Below, one piece after another: positions 8,650 through 17,398 of a stretch of DNA of 64,000 nucleotides. The notes beneath the pieces were generated by a model, which saw only the letters and a list, made by a program, of their open reading frames with translations, was not told the origin of the DNA and did no database searches. Within the stretch, counting starts at the first letter, position 1, and every line of letters starts with the position of its first letter. Made by a program: the position numbers and the translations under genes. The stretch is from Autumnicola lenta (GTDB taxonomy: Bacteria > Bacteroidota > Bacteroidia > Flavobacteriales > Flavobacteriaceae): the NCBI RefSeq assembly GCF_031846515.1, contig NZ_JAVRHO010000008.1:62001-126000 (forward strand). Reading direction: 5' to 3'.

Positions 8650-10230
8650 TTATTGAAATATCGATTTAGCCTCCTGGTAAATTCTACTAAAGTTAGCCTC
8701 CAAATCAACCTTTGAAAATTGCCTCTCCTCCTGAGGAACCTGCCTATGAATTTTTTGCAATTTGAATTGCACTTTTTTATCCTCCCCATCCGCATAAGTT
8801 ATAAATTCCCCCTGCTTTAAGCGAAAAAAGGCATCTGCCCTTATTTTCGGAATTTCACGTTCCCCGGTAGTAATGCGGGTATCAAAATCAAGGCTGTAAC
8901 CACGGTTGATGCTGGTCGTTTCTTTTTTTACGATTTCAAAGAAGCGTTCGTAGTATTTTGCAGTATCAGGGTCATTGACCTTACCAAAGAATTGATAGGA
9001 AAGGTTGCTTAAAATAGCTTTACTCGCTTTATCACCATACATCATATCGTTCTGAATCTTGTCCTGCATCACATAAATTGTGGCAATATCATAACTCCTC
9101 AAAGTAGCCGGAATGCGGTGCATATTTAGTAATCGAATTGTTGGTGCTTCTTCCATCAACAAGAAAGAAGGCATAGAATTGCGCACACTTATTTGTTTAA
9201 CGATGGTATGGATTATTGTGGCAATAACAGGAGAATAGGAGGTCTCAAATTTAGGATTGTTCACTACTGATACCACAGCAGGATTTTCCGGATTATTGAT
9301 ATTTAATGGTACTTCATCTGCGGAAAGAGCCATAAAAATATTTTGTGTGCTTATGCGTTTCAGAGCATTGGCCAGGGTACTCTTTACCCCTGCTGTCTGC
9401 CTTTCGGAATCTTTGCCGCTGATGAAAGCATCTGCCATCGCCCTGGAGGTGGTATTGGTCTCTAAAAACTTTATGAGACTATCAGTATCCAAAAACTGAT
9501 AAATGGCTATTAGATGTGGTAAGGTACAGAATTGCGGATAAGATGTTTTCAGTTTCCAGATCAATCCACCAATCAATCCCTCTGCAGCATCATTAAAAAA
9601 TTTAGAAGTTCCTGTAGTTCCCGATTCCCGCTGTTCCAGAAGATTTTCAATAAGTACCCGGGAAATCTCATTCACACTTTCTTCGTTTTCGAGATACCGG
9701 GGTGCAATGGGGTTGACCCTATGAATAATTTTGTCAAAGGAGATAATACGAAAAGGAATATCCGGATTTTTAAATAGCGGGTATGCCATTTCGGTAAGTT
9801 CAAAATCCTTATAGTCGTGAATAACCCCACAGAAATTATGTTCTTGGAAATGTTTTAAAAATCCGTAAACCACGCTTTCGGTTTTTCCACTTCCGGCGGA
9901 TCCAATAATGGATGCACCGCGTTTGATGTTTTCAATTTTAAAACTTTTCTTATCTGTTTTAAAAGTTACCCGATATTTTTCAGAGGTATTTTGCTTTATA
10001 TCCGTTTTATGCAGAAAAACGTAAAATATTGTATTTACCAACAATAAAGGACATCCTAAATAAAGTAGTGCTTTTATTGTATCGTGCGGATAATACAGAC
10101 AGTTTATCAATCCCAAAAGCAGCACAGTATTTAAGAAAAAGGCATACTTTGAAATCCGGTACAGTCCATAAAATACTGAAGCTGTCAAAACGATAATTAG
10201 GAGCACATGGAAGGGATTGGTTAGTTGCAT
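8650..10230 (-). CDS. type IV coupling protein (VirD4/TraD-like, Bacteroidetes MobC)
   Basis: This 526-residue protein begins with two or three membrane segments (about residues 8-75) and then an ATPase domain. The Walker A motif GSAGSGKTESVV is near residue 112, and the Walker B region SFLLMEEAPTIRLL is near 355. It has the T4CP layout and would dock the relaxase-DNA complex onto the secretion channel. It follows the relaxase gene after 13 bases in the same operon. In Bacteroidetes elements this gene is usually called mobC or traG-like coupling protein. It looks intact. Confidence 0.88.
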   Translation of the reverse strand: MQLTNPFHVLLIIVLTASVFYGLYRISKYAFFLNTVLLLGLINCLYYPHDTIKALLYLGCPLLLVNTIFYVFLHKTDIKQNTSEKYRVTFKTDKKSFKIENIKRGASIIGSAGSGKTESVVYGFLKHFQEHNFCGVIHDYKDFELTEMAYPLFKNPDIPFRIISFDKIIHRVNPIAPRYLENEESVNEISRVLIENLLEQRESGTTGTSKFFNDAAEGLIGGLIWKLKTSYPQFCTLPHLIAIYQFLDTDSLIKFLETNTTSRAMADAFISGKDSERQTAGVKSTLANALKRISTQNIFMALSADEVPLNINNPENPAVVSVVNNPKFETSYSPVIATIIHTIVKQISVRNSMPSFLLMEEAPTIRLLNMHRIPATLRSYDIATIYVMQDKIQNDMMYGDKASKAILSNLSYQFFGKVNDPDTAKYYERFFEIVKKETTSINRGYSLDFDTRITTGEREIPKIRADAFFRLKQGEFITYADGEDKKVQFKLQKIHRQVPQEERQFSKVDLEANFSRIYQEAKSIFQ

Positions 10231-10243
10231 AATTGTTTTTCCT

Positions 10244-11275
10244 TTAGATACCTATTGAACTTGATTTAATGGCCACTTCCACACCACGCCTCAACCGATT
10301 GAATACTTTCATTGCCAGTTGTGCCTGTGTAACCGGAATACTTGGTAGCATTGGAACACCACTTTCCTTCATCATTTTAAAAGCAATCGCCCTTTCATTG
10401 GTGGGCAATTTCATCACCGATGCAAAATATATTTTAGGGTTTTTGATAAAATCCTTTCGAGCCTTGTAGGTCTCGGCGAAGTTCCTTTGATAGGCGAAAG
10501 TCCTGTCAAAAGTCTTTTCTGCCCGGTCAAAAAACTGGTCACGGTCAAAGCCACGTTTGACATTCTTACCGTGCATCTCGACTTCCGATGCCTTATGTTT
10601 GCTCCCCGGTGAAAGGCTGAAGGTATTGGAGGCATCCTTTCTGCTTACGATGAGATGGATATGGCTTTGGTTTCCTGCCTTTGGCATCCCCTGGACAATT
10701 CGCTTCCCGTCCTGTTGGTGCGGAGCCTCCTTTTCCAATCGGTTAATTTTATTCTGCAATAGTTTGATATTGCCTTCAGCTCGCCCCTCTTTAATGTTTC
10801 TGATTTCAGTTTTGAGCTGCAATATTTTGGTAGCAAAGGGTTGGTTTTCCTTAATCTGCCAATCCGTTCCCTTAAACGTTCGTTGGTGTTCTATTTTCGC
10901 ATAATATTTTATATCATCGATGCTAATCGGTCTTCCGTTGATTTCACGATTGAAGGATGCCACATAGTCCTTCATCAGTTCACGGGTGTATCTTTTTAGA
11001 TCCTCACTGTTGTTCTGTAACCGGTTCAATTCATATTTGGAAGGGCTCACCGTGATCGAATAGAATTTCGGTTCGATCTTTTTAAGTTTGGCACCATTTC
11101 CATCAATTTCCTTTACAACTTCATCCGCTGATATTTCATCATCATATTGATTGAAAAAATGTTCCATAGCTCCCTGTTCCAAACCCTGGTTTTCTTTCTC
11201 CAGATAGCCCACAAAATCCGCTGAACTTTGTGAGTAATTGTTCCCTAATTTTTGGGGTGTGATGGTAATGTACAT
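10244..11275 (-). CDS. mobB: relaxase / mobilization protein MobB (DUF5712-type)
   Basis: This 343-residue protein opens with MYITITPQKLGNNYSQSSAD, the characteristic start of Bacteroidetes MobB/DUF5712 relaxases. A histidine motif (SHIHLIVSRKD, about residues 210-220) fits the HxH metal-binding signature of relaxases. The segment FYSITVSPSKYEL (about 72-84) precedes it. The enzyme nicks oriT and stays attached to the transferred strand. It lies between mobA (10-base gap upstream) and the coupling protein (13-base gap downstream), forming a mobA-mobB-T4CP operon. Confidence 0.88.
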   Translation of the reverse strand: MYITITPQKLGNNYSQSSADFVGYLEKENQGLEQGAMEHFFNQYDDEISADEVVKEIDGNGAKLKKIEPKFYSITVSPSKYELNRLQNNSEDLKRYTRELMKDYVASFNREINGRPISIDDIKYYAKIEHQRTFKGTDWQIKENQPFATKILQLKTEIRNIKEGRAEGNIKLLQNKINRLEKEAPHQQDGKRIVQGMPKAGNQSHIHLIVSRKDASNTFSLSPGSKHKASEVEMHGKNVKRGFDRDQFFDRAEKTFDRTFAYQRNFAETYKARKDFIKNPKIYFASVMKLPTNERAIAFKMMKESGVPMLPSIPVTQAQLAMKVFNRLRRGVEVAIKSSSIGI

Positions 11276-11285
11276 AGCTCAAAAA

Positions 11286-11666
11286 TTAGAGTTCGTTGCT
11301 CCCATTTAGCTTTTCTCGAAAGCGTACTTCATTCTTTTCTTCAATGATTTTCTTTTCTAAAATCAAGGGCTTCTTTTTAGGTTCTTCAGTTTGAAATAGA
11401 GATTCCAGCATTGCCACAGTGGGTTTGGTCTGGCTCTTTTCCATATCCCTCATTATGGCAATCACCGCATTGATACGTTTCTTTAGGGATGCTTCGATTG
11501 TCCTTCCCGTTGGACCTAATTTTTCTTTTGGTGAAATTTCGTTGTAGAAGAAAAAATCGAGCATTGTTGCCATTGCTTCGGTGTGCGATTTGAAGTGTGT
11601 CCTTGAAAATTCCTGAAACCGTTTTGCTGTTTCCTTTTTGAACCTGATGCCGATAAATGAGTCCAT
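11286..11666 (-). CDS. mobA: BfmA/BtgA family mobilization protein (MobA)
   Basis: This 126-residue basic protein carries the segment GIRFKKETAKRFQEFSRTHF (about residues 5-24), typical of BfmA/BtgA mobilization proteins, which bind DNA near oriT and assist the relaxase. A helical middle and a charged Lys/Glu-rich tail follow. It is the first gene of the mob operon. Two copies of a 13-base palindrome lie just upstream of its start and may serve both as oriT binding sites and as an operator. Confidence 0.87.
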   Translation of the reverse strand: MDSFIGIRFKKETAKRFQEFSRTHFKSHTEAMATMLDFFFYNEISPKEKLGPTGRTIEASLKKRINAVIAIMRDMEKSQTKPTVAMLESLFQTEEPKKKPLILEKKIIEEKNEVRFREKLNGSNEL

Positions 11667-11675
11667 AATTCGCCA

Positions 11676-11974
11676 ATTTGTCGCAAATCCTTCCCTAAAA
11701 ATGAGCGTTCACAGGGCATTTGTCGCAAATTGTAGAAGGTCGGGAATTTTATATTTTTTCAAAATGCTGAATATCAGCATTTTAAAAACGAAAAGGAGTG
11801 CTTAACATCGCATCGCGTGTTACCCTCTTGCTACTCCTTTTCGTTCGCCACAGGCGAACAAAAATTCCGTACAATTTGGTCAAAAGCCAATTGCCAGTTC
11901 CAGGGAAATAATTTTCCTGTTATATGATTTTTCGATGGGTACGGTTATCGGCGAAAGTCAAAAAATGGATAACC
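11676..11974 (-). promoter_or_regulatory. oriT: palindrome-rich oriT candidate upstream of mobA
   Basis: This non-coding stretch holds several structures in order. ATTTGTCGCAAAT, itself palindromic, occurs at 11676-11688 and 11718-11730, exactly 42 bases apart. A perfect 10-bp hairpin, AAAATGCTGA with a 3-base loop, is at 11761-11783. A 13-bp inverted repeat, AACGAAAAGGAGT, is at 11787-11799 with its partner at 11833-11845, enclosing a 33-base loop that has TAACA/TGTTA symmetry. TTCGCC/GGCGAA is at 11844-11858. A near-perfect pair around GGTTATC is at 11943-11949 with its partner at 11968-11974. Position beside mobA/mobB and this density of inverted repeats fit an origin of transfer. The nic site cannot be assigned by eye. 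Confidence 0.55.
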
Positions 11975-12115
11975 CTACGTAAAATTAAATGCTGTATTTC
12001 AGCGAACTAAAGATAGATATTTTTCAACTTATGGAATATAATTTTCTTAAAAAATAGCTTCTGTTTTTAGAAAAAGCATTAAATTTAAGCAGTAGGCCTG
12101 CAAGGTCTAAATAAC

Positions 12116-12155
12116 AAAGGGAAAATTCAGGTAACAGCGAATTTTCCCTTTTTAG
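12116..12155. terminator. strong hairpin terminator between oriT region and radC/ssb block
   Basis: A perfect 13-bp stem pairs AAAGGGAAAATTC (12116-12128) with GAATTTTCCCTTT (12139-12151) around a 10-base loop. It is followed by a short T run on the plus strand and lies 37 bases beyond the stop of the minus-strand gene at 12188. It probably separates the ssb-radC block from the mob operon. Direction is uncertain, and it may act both ways. Confidence 0.6.
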
Positions 12156-12187
12156 TTGTTATCCCTGATAATTCAGTTGTGCTATTT

Positions 12188-12400
12188 TTATTTTGATGAT
12201 TTTTCAATATTAAACTTATAGGTATAACTGTATAAATTCCGCAATGCTTCTTCTTCAATCATCACCTCAAAATTGGCGCAATGTTCCTTTGCATAGTTTC
12301 GGATATCATCCCCAAATTTTCGTTCCACATCCTTTTTGAAATTCTCCAAAAGCCGGTTTTGAGCCCCTTCGCTCAAGTCTGAAAAATTAAGATAAATCAT
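12188..12400 (-). CDS. small hypothetical ICE protein
   Basis: This 70-residue protein has no recognised motif. It is acidic to neutral and predicted mostly helical (LSEGAQNRLLENFKKDVERK), ending in a Lys/Ser tail. The start codon lies 11 bases downstream of the radC-like gene stop, in the same orientation, so both are probably one transcript. Small proteins of this kind are common next to radC in flavobacterial conjugative elements. No function can be assigned. Confidence 0.6.
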   Translation of the reverse strand: MIYLNFSDLSEGAQNRLLENFKKDVERKFGDDIRNYAKEHCANFEVMIEEEALRNLYSYTYKFNIEKSSK

Positions 12401-12411
12401 AAGCTTTCCAT

Positions 12412-12861
12412 TTAAAGGATTCCTTCATCTGCAAAACTGAAATAATTTCCATCAGGTATCAGGATCAAATGGTCCAATACCTTAATATCAAATAATTCCC
12501 CTGCATTTTTAATTTTTTGGGTCAGGCGTTTATCGGGTTCACTCGGTATCAAGGTTCCGCTCGGATGGTTGTGTGCAAGGATTACTGCCGTGGTAAGGCT
12601 TTTGAGTACTACGGCAAAGAGTATCCTTAAGTCTACCAGGGTGCCGGTAATGCCGCCTGTGGATACTTCATAAATACCTTTTACTTTATTGGCATTGTTC
12701 AGTAGCATCACTTTAAAGGTTTCGTGCAGTTCGATATTGTTTTTGTTCCATTGTCCGTAAAGGAGTTCGGCTGCATTTTGTGAAGAAGTTATTTTGGGAA
12801 GCTGATTTGTTTTAAGGTTTCCACTATAACTTATTGCGATTTCATTAACTTGTGCTTTCAT
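12412..12861 (-). CDS. RadC-like JAB domain protein
   Basis: This 149-residue protein has the metal-binding JAB motif HNHPSGTLIPSEPD (HxHx10D) at about residues 97-110, as in RadC/YeeS proteins. The N-terminal helix-hairpin-helix part of full-length chromosomal RadC is missing, which is normal for the short forms carried on ICEs and plasmids. Its biochemical role is not settled in the family despite the DNA-repair name. It lies between ssb and a small hypothetical gene, with a terminator-like hairpin separating it from ssb. Confidence 0.85.
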   Translation of the reverse strand: MKAQVNEIAISYSGNLKTNQLPKITSSQNAAELLYGQWNKNNIELHETFKVMLLNNANKVKGIYEVSTGGITGTLVDLRILFAVVLKSLTTAVILAHNHPSGTLIPSEPDKRLTQKIKNAGELFDIKVLDHLILIPDGNYFSFADEGIL

Positions 12862-12890
12862 TTTGATTTCTTTTAAGGAATTGATAATGA

Positions 12891-12926
12891 AAAGAGGGCG
12901 GTACTTTCCACAGAGACGCCCTCTTT
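12891..12926 (-). terminator. hairpin terminator after ssb
   Basis: A perfect 10-bp stem pairs AAAGAGGGCG (12891-12900) with CGCCCTCTTT (12917-12926). It starts 9 bases past the ssb stop on the minus strand and ends with a short T-rich stretch. It would end ssb transcription or attenuate read-through into the radC-like gene. Confidence 0.65.
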
Positions 12927-12934
12927 GTTTTAAT

Positions 12935-13291
12935 TTACTCGGCTGAAGTATTGCCGTTCTTTACGCCTAACAAAAGGATTTCGTTGGCTTCCACTTCGGT
13001 AACATAACGCTTAACGCCTTCGCTGTCCTCATAGCTTCGGGATTTTAATTTTCCGCTAACTCCAATTTCCTTACCCTTTCCTGCATATTTCTCGATGATT
13101 TCTGCAGTTTTTCCCCAGGCAATTACGGTATGCCATTCCGTATTTTGCACTTTTTCGCCCTTGGCGTTTTTGTAATACTCATTGGTGGCAAATGAAAAAC
13201 GGGCTACTTTTTTACCGTTTTCAAGGTTGGTAAAGGTTGGTTCCTGACCAACGTTTCCAATTAGCTGTACGTGATTTTTAATAGTACTCAT
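12935..13291 (-). CDS. ssb: single-stranded DNA-binding protein (ICE copy)
   Basis: This 118-residue OB-fold protein has the usual N terminus (MSTIKNHVQLIGNVGQEPTF) and the TEWHTVIAWGKTAEIIEKY core near residues 51-69. It lacks the long acidic tail of chromosomal SSB, as is common for proteins encoded on mobile elements. It would coat the single-stranded DNA produced in transfer. The gene is the most upstream of the minus-strand ssb/radC/hypothetical block. The long stretch in front of it holds no convincing gene. Confidence 0.93.
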   Translation of the reverse strand: MSTIKNHVQLIGNVGQEPTFTNLENGKKVARFSFATNEYYKNAKGEKVQNTEWHTVIAWGKTAEIIEKYAGKGKEIGVSGKLKSRSYEDSEGVKRYVTEVEANEILLLGVKNGNTSAE

Positions 13292-14240
13292 AATAAAAGA
13301 ATTAAAGATTAATTAATAGACTACCTGAACCTTTCAGGCAGTTTTCGTTTATATTTTTTTGAAGCGATTTACTTATTGTATCCTGAGCGTTTTCCTTCTT
13401 TTGTTTTTTTGGCCCCACTTCCTTTTTGATGTTTTTGTACGATTTCATAATGTTCATTTTAGATTTACTTCCCGTAGTGCCGTCGCTGTTACCTTTTTTT
13501 GTTGCTTATACATTTTCAATATTTGGAATTGATAAAGACTTATAAAAGGGAGGCACGACCGGTTATGCAGTCTGTTCAACTTCCAAATGTTGGTATTTTG
13601 CTTACAAAAAAAGGGAAGGGACAGTGACGGCGCGGAAGTGGGTCTAAAGTCTTTATGTGAAGTACAAAAACATTGGAAGCGGGGCCAAAAGCAAGGATGG
13701 AAATCCAATTAAGCGGACTCCATTCCCGATTTCGAATTGGAATGAAGTGCGCTTCCCAGCATAGCGGGAAGGGCTAACGAAATGGAAAGGAGAAATTGGG
13801 GATGGTGTCCAAGACTTTTTTAGTGAAGCTCTTTCCCCGCAGTGGAGCTTTTTCTGCGGAATGAAGTGGGTGCTGAACGGGTTATGAAAAACCGAAATTC
13901 TATTATTAGCAGGATTTACAGCGGACTTAATTTTAAAGATGGAGATTGGGAATGTAGCGTTCCTGCCCTTTTTGGCAGGGGTAGCGAAATGGAAATCGGA
14001 AACTTTGAAGTTGTGTCCAAGATTTTTTGAATGAAGCGTATTTCCCGTAATGAAGCTTTTTCTGCGGAATGCAGGGGAATGGGCTGAGTGGGTTGTGAAA
14101 AAGGATTATTTTCTTGAAGTAGGATTAAAGCCGATTCGACTTCAAAGATGTAGATGGTAATGGAGTTTGGCCGCTTCCTGAATTTACCATAGGAAGGATT
14201 ACCTTCAGAATCAAACCTTTAATCCATCCATCAAGAATAA
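13292..14240. repeat. non-coding stretch with imperfect tandem repeats of about 210 bp
   Basis: No credible gene is present in about 950 bases. From about 13610 on, a unit recurs with a period near 210 bases. Small hairpins mark the start of each unit: CTTCCC/GGGAAG at 13752-13771, CCTGCC/GGCAGG at 13962-13979, and CTTCCT/AGGAAG at 14174-14196. After the hairpin come a TAACG or TAGCG plus AAATGGAAA segment, then GTGTCCAAGA at 13805 and again at 14013, then a shared GAAGCTTTTTCTGCGGAATG block (about 13844 and 14055). A more divergent unit precedes them (about 13610-13740). The hairpins change sequence but keep pairing, which suggests structured RNA or DNA rather than a decayed gene. Confidence 0.6.
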
Positions 14241-14268
14241 AAAACCCCGAAATGGTATTTTCGGGATT
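14241..14268 (-). terminator. rho-independent terminator of the metal-efflux operon
   Basis: On the minus strand a CCCGAAA/TTTCGGG stem (14246-14252 with 14259-14265) is followed by a run of T. It lies 22 bases past the stop of the RND pump gene. This is a well-formed intrinsic terminator for the efflux operon. Confidence 0.8.
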
Positions 14269-14289
14269 TTCAAAAAATATTCTATGTTA

Positions 14290-17200
14290 CTAAACCTTCT
14301 TGATAACCAAATCGTACACACAAGGTATCACGACTAGGTTCAGAACAGTTGCTGAAAGCAATCCCCCGAGAATCACCACAGCCATCGGGCTCTGGATCTC
14401 ACTTCCCGGTTCGCCTCCTTTTAAAGCTAGCGGAATAAGTGCCAGTCCTGTCGTGAAGGCAGTCATTAAGATTGGGTTCAATCTGTCCAACGCACCACTT
14501 TTTATAAGCTCATAACCACGAAGGCCTTCTTTTCGAAGATCTTCATATCTCGACACTAGTAAAATTCCGTTTCGCGTTGCGATCCCGAATAAACTGATAA
14601 AACCAATCGTTGACGCAATACTTACAATTCCGGAAGTAAAGTACACGATCAGGATTCCACCTATCAGTGCCAGCGGTAAATTGATGAGTACAACAAATGC
14701 CAGTTTCACATTCTTAAATTCAAAGTACAGCAACAGGAAGATCACAAAAATCGCTATAATGGCAGTGGTTAAAAGCATCTGAGATGCTCTCGATTCGCTT
14801 TCAAATTGTCCGCCATATTGCACCCTGTAACCTTCGGGAATATTCACCGAAGAATTGACTGTTTGCTGAATCTCTTCAACCGCACTTCTCAAATCGCGAC
14901 CCTGTACATTAGCTGCGACAACGATCTTTCGCTGTACATCTTCCCGGCTAATAGTATTAGGACTGCTTACTGAGGAAACTTGTGCAACCTGTTCAAGAGG
15001 CATCTGTGAACCGTTTGGCAATCCTATCAAAGCGGTTTTGATTTTCTCAATACTATTTCTAACATCCTCCTTATAACGAACCACCAGGTCAAAATACTTC
15101 TGACCTTCATAAATCTCACCTACCTCGTGCCCGGCAAAGGCGATATCCACCTGTTCCATCAACTGTCCTACGGTCATTCCGTATGCTGAAAGTATCTGAC
15201 GTTTGGGGGTAATCTTAATTTGCGGAACTTCGATCTGCTGATCTACCGCCACATCGGCAAGCCCATTGATAGGAGTAATGCTCTCCTCCACGCTTTTACC
15301 AATTTCATACAGCTGTTGCAGGTCCGGGCCAAAAATCTTAATTGCGATATTGGCCCTGGTTCCTGAAAGCATATGGTCGATACGGTGTGCAATGGGCTGC
15401 CCTAAAGTGATATTCACCCCGGGAACTATGCTCAGTTTTTCTCTGACGTCTTCGAAGAATTCTTCCTTCGATTTATTTTCTAGGGTAAACGGCACATCGA
15501 TCTCGGCGGCATTCACCCCCTGTGCATGCTCGTCCAGTTCGGCTCTACCGGTCCTTCGGGTAACCACATCCACTTCGGGCATCTCAAGCAATAATTGCTC
15601 TATTTGTTTTCCGGTTTTATTACTTTCTTCCAGAGACATAGATGGAGGCCCCACCACACTTATCACCAGTGAGCCTTCGTTGAATTCAGGAAGGAAACTT
15701 CTTCCCAATTGGGTGAATAAGGCAATGCTCAGTAAAAAAGCGATCACTGTTACTGCGATCACCATTTTAGGGATCTTTAATGCGCGATTCAGAACATCTG
15801 CATAGCCTTTCTGCAACCATCTTTCGACTTTGGTCCCTTCGGCCTGCTTCTTCAGCATATTTTCCTTTTTCAGAAGATAGCTACACAATACAGGAGTTAC
15901 CGTTACCGCAACCACCAATGAAGTTAATACTGAAGTTATAAAAGCAATTCCTAAAGGTTTCAGCAGTCGACCTTCCATTCCGCCAAGGAAAAACAGCGGT
16001 ACAAAAGAGACGATAATAATAAGCGTTGCTATGATAATGGAACTTCGGATCTCCACCGATGCATCTCTAACTACCTTGATCACCCCTTGTCTTTCAGCTA
16101 CTGGTTTTCTAATGTTCTCCCGTAAGCGTTTATAAACGTTCTCCACGTCAATAATGGCGTCGTCTACCAATGCCCCAATTGCTATGGCCATCCCTCCCAG
16201 ACTCATGGTATTGATGGTGTAGCCCAACATTTCTAAAACAATAATTGTTACAAGTAATGAAATAGGGATGGCCAGTAATGAAATAAGTGTGGTACGCCAG
16301 TTCATCAGGAAAATGAACAATACAATGACCACAAAAAAGGCTCCTTCCAGCAGGGTCATATTTAGATTACTAATGGAGGCGTCTATAAAATCTGCCTGCC
16401 GGAAGATCTGGCTTTTGATCTCCACGCTTTCCGGCAGACTGGTTTCCAGTTCTGCGATGGCCACATCCAACCTTTCGGTGAGTTCCAACGTATTTACATC
16501 GGGCTGCTTGGAAATTGTCAGAATAACCGCCGGCTCCGCGTTCAGGGAACCATCACCGATCTTATCAGCAGCTCCTATTTTTACATCTGCCACATCCTTG
16601 ATCTTGATGCTCTGGCCGTTCACTTGTTTTACCACACCTTCCTCCAGATCATCTATCGCATAAGCCCTACCACTTCCTTTGATGATATACTGATTTCCAT
16701 ATTGATTTAAAAAACCACCGGGAGCATTGGTATTCGCCTCTTTAACCTTTTCAGATAATTCCTCAAGGCTTACATCGTAATATTTCATTTTTCCGGGATC
16801 GGCAAAAACCTGGTATTGTTTGTAATCGCCGCCTATCACTACCACGTTTGCAATCCCTCCGATAGCTTTGATCCGCGGACGGATCTGCCAGTCAGATAAA
16901 GTTCTTAATTCCATTGGGCTCAGACTGTCAGAAGTGACTCCCAATAGCATTACTTCTCCCATAATCGAGGAGATAGGTGCCATGGTTGGGGCTCCTATTC
17001 CGGTTGGTAGGTTTTCACGAACCATGGGAATACGCTCACTTACGATCTGTCTTGCCTTGTAAATATCGGTACCCCAGTCGAATTCAACCCAAACAATGGA
17101 GATTCCCGCGGCTGAAGAAGAACGGATCCTTCTTACGTTCGGCGAACCGTTCATCGCGGTTTCAAGCTGGTAGGTCACGAGTTTCTCTACCTCTTCACTT

Positions 17201-17370
17201 TCCATTCCGTGGGCTTCCGTAAGTATGGTCACAGTAGGTGCGGTAAGGTCTGGGAATACGTCCACGTTCATATTACGTGCGAGGTAAAATCCGGTAACGC
17301 TTAGTACCACTGCTGCCAGAAGGACAAGAAGCCTGTTTTGAAGCGAAATTGATAATATTTTGTTTAACAC
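14290..17370 (-). CDS. heavy-metal efflux RND permease (CzcA/CusA family)
   Basis: This 1026-residue inner-membrane pump has the duplicated 6+6 helix layout of RND transporters. The family motif AIGALVDDAIIDVENVYKRL lies near residues 400-419. The form VDDAIIDVEN resembles the HME5-like branch rather than the classic CzcA (DFG..VDGAVV) or CusA forms, so the substrate metal is not settled. It is the last gene of a minus-strand operon with adaptor and outer-membrane partners. The adaptor and pump genes are separated by about 440 bases holding a broken four-helix-bundle gene. It is a typical ICE cargo. Confidence 0.92.
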   Translation of the reverse strand: MLNKILSISLQNRLLVLLAAVVLSVTGFYLARNMNVDVFPDLTAPTVTILTEAHGMESEEVEKLVTYQLETAMNGSPNVRRIRSSSAAGISIVWVEFDWGTDIYKARQIVSERIPMVRENLPTGIGAPTMAPISSIMGEVMLLGVTSDSLSPMELRTLSDWQIRPRIKAIGGIANVVVIGGDYKQYQVFADPGKMKYYDVSLEELSEKVKEANTNAPGGFLNQYGNQYIIKGSGRAYAIDDLEEGVVKQVNGQSIKIKDVADVKIGAADKIGDGSLNAEPAVILTISKQPDVNTLELTERLDVAIAELETSLPESVEIKSQIFRQADFIDASISNLNMTLLEGAFFVVIVLFIFLMNWRTTLISLLAIPISLLVTIIVLEMLGYTINTMSLGGMAIAIGALVDDAIIDVENVYKRLRENIRKPVAERQGVIKVVRDASVEIRSSIIIATLIIIVSFVPLFFLGGMEGRLLKPLGIAFITSVLTSLVVAVTVTPVLCSYLLKKENMLKKQAEGTKVERWLQKGYADVLNRALKIPKMVIAVTVIAFLLSIALFTQLGRSFLPEFNEGSLVISVVGPPSMSLEESNKTGKQIEQLLLEMPEVDVVTRRTGRAELDEHAQGVNAAEIDVPFTLENKSKEEFFEDVREKLSIVPGVNITLGQPIAHRIDHMLSGTRANIAIKIFGPDLQQLYEIGKSVEESITPINGLADVAVDQQIEVPQIKITPKRQILSAYGMTVGQLMEQVDIAFAGHEVGEIYEGQKYFDLVVRYKEDVRNSIEKIKTALIGLPNGSQMPLEQVAQVSSVSSPNTISREDVQRKIVVAANVQGRDLRSAVEEIQQTVNSSVNIPEGYRVQYGGQFESESRASQMLLTTAIIAIFVIFLLLYFEFKNVKLAFVVLINLPLALIGGILIVYFTSGIVSIASTIGFISLFGIATRNGILLVSRYEDLRKEGLRGYELIKSGALDRLNPILMTAFTTGLALIPLALKGGEPGSEIQSPMAVVILGGLLSATVLNLVVIPCVYDLVIKKV

Positions 17371-17398
17371 TTTTTTTAGTTTTTAATGTTGAATGCTT

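Noticed and set aside
13454..13708. 84-codon frame on the minus strand next to ssb
   Set aside because: Composition is unusual (Cys/Phe/Pro rich), it overlaps the structured repeat units, and it resembles no family.
15266..15805. 179-codon plus-strand frame
   Set aside because: It is an antisense shadow of the RND pump gene, with Ser/Cys-rich composition.
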